Shown piece by piece: positions 14,394-16,847 of a stretch of 16,847 nt of DNA. The DNA is from Deinococcus marmoris DSM 12784. GTDB lineage: Bacteria; Deinococcota; Deinococci; Deinococcales; Deinococcaceae. Both the position numbers and the translations under genes were made by a program. The stretch covers positions 1-16,847 of the forward strand of contig NZ_JNIV01000095.1 in NCBI RefSeq assembly GCF_000701405.1. The letters run 5' to 3'. A model generated the notes under the pieces. It saw only the letters and a program-made list of their open reading frames with translations. It was not told the origin of the DNA and did no database searches. The stretch's first letter is position 1; the number at the start of each line of letters is the position of its first letter.

Positions 14394-14399
14394 TAAAAT
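14394..14399 (+). promoter_or_regulatory. -10 box for a probably leaderless gene
   Basis: TAAAAT matches the -10 consensus at five of six positions and ends 6 bases before ATG 14406, so transcription would begin at or next to the start codon. No good -35 is seen 16-18 bases upstream. A -10 placed this close to ATG is the signature of leaderless transcripts, which are frequent in Deinococcus. Confidence 0.5.
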
Positions 14400-14405
14400 G
14401 AGGGT

Positions 14406-14612
14406 ATGACGCAGCACCGAGGAGCAGAGCGAACCGTCAACGACCACCCTCTCCTTCGCATGAAGCTCACGGCCAGTGAGTCCCGGCTGATGGCCAACAT
14501 CCTCCTGAACCATATCGAGACTGACCCAGTGCGGCATGACGTGCTCGAAGCTCTTGCGCAGCGGCTGTTGGTGCGGGCTGTTCTGGCAGAGTGCCGCACC
14601 CCACACGCCTGA
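14406..14612 (+). CDS. Small hypothetical protein, probably leaderless
   Basis: This 68-residue protein is predicted to be mostly helical after residue 17: 'RMKLTASESRLMANILLNHI' and DVLEALAQRLLVRAVLAE. The TAAAAT box 6 bases upstream of ATG suggests a leaderless message, although GAGGG at 14400-14404 could also act as a poorly spaced ribosome site. It matches no family I know; size and helicity would suit a small regulator or an adaptor. The gene is followed at once by a decayed DUF1080 gene. Confidence 0.5.
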   Translation: MTQHRGAERTVNDHPLLRMKLTASESRLMANILLNHIETDPVRHDVLEALAQRLLVRAVLAECRTPHA

Positions 14613-14616
14613 TTGT

Positions 14617-14926
14617 GAGACTTTAAAGCGGGGCACCGTTCTGATACCCCTTGACACGGCCCTGCCCTCCGGGACGTGGCAGAGCTACGACATCGTCTTC
14701 CGCGCCGCGCGCTGGGAGAATGGCCAGAAGACCGGGACGCCCGCGCCACGGTGTCTCTGAACGGCGAGAAGGGACAGGATAACGTGGCCCTGAGCGCCTC
14801 CACCCTGCTGGGGGTCCTGAGGCCGATTCGCCGGGGCCGATGGTCTTGCAGGACCATGGCAGCAAGGTCAGTTGCAGGGACGTCTGGGTGCTGTCAGGGG
14901 CCGCGCAGGAGACAGAGTTGCCGTAA
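14617..14926 (+). pseudogene. C-terminal relic of a DUF1080 (3-keto-disaccharide hydrolase fold) gene
   Basis: Three successive frames give one protein: frame 1 LKRGTVLIPLDTALPSGTWQ, SYDIVFRAARWENGQKT; frame 0 from about 14736 DARATVSLNGEKGQDNVALS, ASTLLG; frame 2 from 14819 EADSPGPMVLQDHGSKVSCR, DVWVLSGAAQ, stop 14924-14926. The motif WQSYDI...N(G)...LNG...QD(N)V ... GP(M/L)-LQDHG-x-V-x-(F/C)R(D/N)-WV is the end of the PF06439 lectin-like domain. Two frameshifts and the missing N-terminal part make it non-functional. In its intact form the family is exported and acts on sugars or binds glycans. Confidence 0.8.
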
Positions 14927-15001
14927 GGTCCGCTGCTTTGTCCTGAACTCAAATCGTCTGAGGGTCTGGTGGGAGATGACGGACCGGCTGGCGCACCCCT
15001 T

Positions 15002-15175
15002 CCCTGGTTCGGCTGTTTTCCAATCGGCTGGGGCCTGTAAACTCTGTGGGAGGGGCTGGTGAGTCCCCACCTGCCTGGACTGCACCACGTCCAGCCCGGC
15101 CCACATCAGATGGCCTACGATCTGGGTTTTTTGCTGTGGGGCGTGTTGATGCGGGTGATGGCCCCGCGCTGCGGC
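15002..15175 (+). pseudogene. Relic of a DUF2243 membrane protein gene
   Basis: One frame reads PGFGCFPIGWGL, a TAA stop at 15038-15040, then TLWEGLVSPHLPGLHHVQPG and PHQMAYDLGFLLWGVLM. DUF2243 proteins have G-(W/A)-G-(L/A)-F-N-(L)-x-EG-(x3)-HH-L-LHHV followed by YD and a membrane helix. The stop replaces the conserved Phe and one of the HH histidines is changed to Pro. The N-terminal helices are not present. It is a fragment just upstream of the intact DUF2171 gene, whose ribosome site lies in its tail. Confidence 0.6.
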
Positions 15176-15191
15176 GCGAAAGGAAGACGAT

Positions 15192-15410
15192 ATGACATTG
15201 AAGAACAATTTCGATCTCACCCCCGGGCTGCCGATCATCTGCGCTGACGATTTCATTCATGGGCATGTCGAAGGGATGGACTCCGAGTACCTGATCACCA
15301 CCCCGATGGAGGACGGGCGACGTCATTTCATTCCCTTGAATGTCGTAGATTACGTGGACGATGGCGTGTATCTGAGGATCACCAGGGACGAACTCCAGCA
15401 GTTGCTGTAG
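15192..15410 (+). CDS. DUF2171 protein
   Basis: This 72-residue protein has AAAGGAAG (15178-15185) as ribosome site. The pattern 'GLPIICADDFIHGHVEGMDS', EYLITTPMEDGRRHFIPL, NVVDYVDDGVYLRITRDELQ fits DUF2171/PRC-barrel-like proteins: an early (V/I)xxxDG-like turn, a Gly-x-Val strand, HFIPL and a VD-x-VD-x2-V strand. These are small cytoplasmic proteins often found next to stress genes. The exact role is not known. It is the only intact gene in the 14.6-15.4 kb relic zone. Confidence 0.75.
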   Translation: MTLKNNFDLTPGLPIICADDFIHGHVEGMDSEYLITTPMEDGRRHFIPLNVVDYVDDGVYLRITRDELQQLL

Positions 15411-15474
15411 CCCACCTCTTATTCGGTAAGCACGGCATACGCTTCGTGTACGCGCCGAGCAGGCCCGTGAACAG

Positions 15475-15756
15475 GTGGGCGCCACCTCCCACGTTCTGAA
15501 TATCCTCTGGCCAGACGGGCAGGCGGGTCTGCTGCTTTGCTCCACCGAATACTGTGGGGAACAGACGCGGCCCAATGTGTCTGCGTTACCTTATTTGCAG
15601 ACGCTGAGCGAGGATCTGCACATCGGTGTGGAAGTCCTATGGACCGCGCCACAGGTAGTGTCGTTCAGAGCATGCTGGAGGCCGATGGGTGCTGCGCCGC
15701 TCAGCACTGATCTGAAACAACCTGTACGCCAACGATTTTACCTTGCACCGTGTTAA
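15475..15756 (+). CDS. Weak hypothetical ORF, possibly a fragment
   Basis: The frame is open from about 15430 to 15756. Its middle part, HVLNILWPDGQAGLLLCST and LPYLQTLSEDLHIGVEVLW, has good codon use and protein-like composition; the part after about 15660 does not. The GTG at 15475 has no ribosome site, and the frame continues upstream without a better start. I recognise no family. It is either a short gene with an unknown start or an internal piece of a decayed one. The region 15411-15474 and 15757-15851 shows nothing else. Confidence 0.3.
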   Translation: MGATSHVLNILWPDGQAGLLLCSTEYCGEQTRPNVSALPYLQTLSEDLHIGVEVLWTAPQVVSFRACWRPMGAAPLSTDLKQPVRQRFYLAPC

Positions 15757-15875
15757 CTCTTCATTCTGGAAGGTGCTGGGCCGTGACCCGCCCATAAATC
15801 GCCTGTGGCCTGGAAGACAGGCGCACCCACGCGCAAGGGGGAGAGGGCGAGATGACCAGCAGGGTGTTGGCAGGT

Positions 15876-16049
15876 TTAGCTGTGGCCGGGATCGCTGTCG
15901 TCGCTGGGCCGCCCGTGATGCTCAGGTTGCGGCGTCTGGTCAGGCGTATCCGTGCTGGGCGTTTCCGGAGCGGGCTGCTTCTCGACTTTCTTGTCCGGTT
16001 CAACCGTGCCGTTCTGGGGCGCTTGTGAGACCTGGGTGGGCTTCGTCAT
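15876..16049 (-). CDS. 57-residue disordered acidic/proline-rich protein
   Basis: ATG 16049 (minus strand) is preceded by AGGAGG with 5 bases between, one of the best ribosome sites in the window. The product starts MTKPTQVSQAPQNGTVEPDK and is made almost only of P, T, E, D, Q, K, S, G and H, with no hydrophobic core, so it should be intrinsically disordered. It ends PSDDSDPGHS. The plus strand over the same bases (15852-16028) also stays open in the codon-aligned antisense frame and could encode an Arg/Leu-rich peptide behind GGGAGAGGG. I prefer the minus gene because of its ribosome site and coherent composition. Function is unknown. Confidence 0.55.
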   Translation of the reverse strand: MTKPTQVSQAPQNGTVEPDKKVEKQPAPETPSTDTPDQTPQPEHHGRPSDDSDPGHS

Positions 16050-16233
16050 GGTGACCTCCTAGAACAAGTATGGACGACGAGGGTGGATGTCCACCATATG
16101 CCGCCCGGGATTCAGGTCAGTCTATGCTTTGTCAGGTAGACTTAGGATTCAAATCAAAACCACCGCCAACGGCAGGTACTGAAGCTTACAGGACGTCCGG
16201 CAGATTGGCGGCCACCTGCACCAGTTGCTGCGC

Positions 16234-16263
16234 TTGGACACGGTCATAAATGGCCGTGTCCAA
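16234..16263. repeat. 30-bp near-perfect palindrome
   Basis: TTGGACACGG at 16234-16243 is perfectly complementary to CCGTGTCCAA at 16254-16263. The 10 inner bases also pair except one G-T and the central A-A, so 13 of 15 positions are symmetric. It is not followed by a T-run. It could be a regulator site, a site for a recombinase or Rep-like protein, or a cruciform/hairpin in RNA. Its distance to the next start codon (16497) is 233 bases. Confidence 0.7.
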
Positions 16264-16482
16264 ATGGATGGCGGCACGCGGTCTCATTTGACCCCTCCCA
16301 TTATGGGGTCTGAAAAACGTCGTGTTTCTGGCCGTCTGATGGTGTCCCGGTTGAAGGAGAGCTTGATGGGGACACAGTCGGCTCAGCAAGCGGCATTACC
16401 AGCGTTGGGCTGGTTGGGGCCAAGAAATTGGGGGCTGCCTTCCCCTTAGCGCAGGAGGGCGCACGGATCTTGAGGTGACGCG

Positions 16483-16488
16483 TATAGT
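16483..16488 (+). promoter_or_regulatory. -10 box of the GAF-domain gene
   Basis: TATAGT ends 8 bases before ATG 16497, so the transcript would start one or two bases before the ATG. No ribosome site with proper spacing is present (CAGG at 16491-16494 is too close). No clear -35 was found 16-18 bases upstream. This fits leaderless expression. Confidence 0.45.
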
Positions 16489-16496
16489 GCCAGGCA

Positions 16497-16847
16497 ATGT
16501 CAAACCCTGGTCTCCTGGCGACGGGCGCGTTGCCTGATGAACTGGCCCAGGCCCATGACGCTCTCGCCGTCGCCCAGCAACAGAACGAGGTGCTGTCCAC
16601 CTTCGTGGCCCTGAGTGAGGCCGCAGCCACCACCGATGACCTGACCGCGCTGGCCCGCCACGTTGGGGGCGTGCTTCGCCGCAGCATCCCCAACCTGCTG
16701 GCGGTCTACTTCACGCGCCAGGACGAGTGCTGGGTGGCCGATGTGGTCAGCGACGCAGTCCCCCCTGAGTTCATGGCGCTGCTCCGGGCTGGGCTGCCTC
16801 TGGACACGCCGTTCCTGGCCCAGACGGTGGCCGCCCGCACGCCGCAG
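16497..16847 (+). CDS. GAF-domain signalling protein, cut by the window end
   Basis: The frame is open from ATG 16497 to the last base (117 codons seen). A short helical lead, AHDALAVAQQQNEVLSTFVA, is followed by the first half of a GAF-type sensory domain: 'LSEAAATTDDLTALARHVGG', VLRRSIPNLLAVYFTRQDE, CWVADVVSDAVPPEF. In Deinococcus such an N-terminal GAF domain is usually followed by a histidine kinase or a diguanylate cyclase/phosphodiesterase module, which would lie outside the window. Third positions are almost all G or C, supporting a real gene. A minus-strand frame over the same bases is a shadow. Confidence 0.75.
   Translation, partial: MSNPGLLATGALPDELAQAHDALAVAQQQNEVLSTFVALSEAAATTDDLTALARHVGGVLRRSIPNLLAVYFTRQDECWVADVVSDAVPPEFMALLRAGLPLDTPFLAQTVAARTPQ

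Larger units (their letters stand above)
16050..16496. other. Intergenic stretch with palindromes
   Basis: No supported gene. It contains GGTGGA-TG-TCCACC (16082-16095), a 14-base palindrome at the likely promoter of the minus-strand 57-residue gene; a 30-base near-perfect palindrome (16234-16263); and GACCCC/GGGGTC (16290-16295, 16305-16310) with a 9-base loop. A minus-strand ORF at 16186-16389 spans the large palindrome but has no ribosome site. The concentration of symmetric sites suggests regulatory or replication-related DNA, or mobile-element debris. Confidence 0.4.

Noticed and set aside
14949..15575. 208-codon minus-strand ORF
   Set aside because: It covers the DUF2243 relic and the intact DUF2171 gene on the other strand; no start signal and Pro/Arg/Ser-rich composition.
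15743..16054. 103-codon plus-strand ORF
   Set aside because: Arg/Trp/Cys-rich shadow of the minus-strand disordered protein; no ribosome site.
16301..16693. 130-codon minus-strand ORF
   Set aside because: Antisense of the start of the GAF-domain gene, rich in Ala/Ser/Trp; no family resemblance.
1..16847. CRISPR array, tRNA or rRNA genes
   Set aside because: No regularly spaced direct repeats, no tRNA cloverleaf with TTCRA arm and no rRNA-like stretches were seen.

Overview
The window is high-GC bacterial DNA whose gene content fits Deinococcus or a close relative. The signs are a manganese catalase, an SRPBCC protein translationally coupled to a zinc alcohol/formaldehyde dehydrogenase, a DUF2171 protein, several lineage-restricted small lipoproteins, and probable leaderless genes with a -10 box only 6-8 bases before ATG. 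The assignment rests on remembered family distributions and on no search. No rRNA, tRNA or CRISPR array was seen.

Layout. (1) 1-3526: a CUT1-type sugar ABC importer (binding protein and two permeases, no ATPase gene). (2) About 3.7-6.9 kb, + strand: secreted lipoproteins of unknown function. Two of them share a C-terminal two-cysteine module, and a decayed C-terminal copy of the largest one lies between two others. (3) 6957-7733, - strand: a higBA toxin-antitoxin pair with a perfect 17-bp palindrome between its -35 and -10 boxes. (4) 7732-8153: a relic zone with the C-terminal end of an IS1182-like transposase followed by a 37-codon piece of a microbial rhodopsin (helix C). (5) 8326-11377, - strand: a stress block of SRPBCC protein plus Zn-dehydrogenase, and Mn catalase. 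(6) 11.6-14.6 kb, + strand: a YidD-like cysteine-rich protein and several small or unrecognised proteins. (7) 14.6-15.2 kb: a second relic zone with decayed DUF1080 and DUF2243 genes, then an intact DUF2171 gene. (8) 15.4 kb to the end: weak ORFs, a small disordered protein on the - strand, a 30-bp near-perfect palindrome, and the start of a GAF-domain signalling protein cut by the window edge.

The left part is a normal nutrient-uptake operon. The rest looks like an accessory region that has gained and lost genes: oxidative and chemical stress functions, a toxin-antitoxin pair, lipoproteins, and at least five broken genes. The most unusual items are the rhodopsin relic beside the transposase relic, the lipoprotein cluster with its internal ghost paralog, the higBA promoter built next to IS debris, and the isolated palindrome near the right end.
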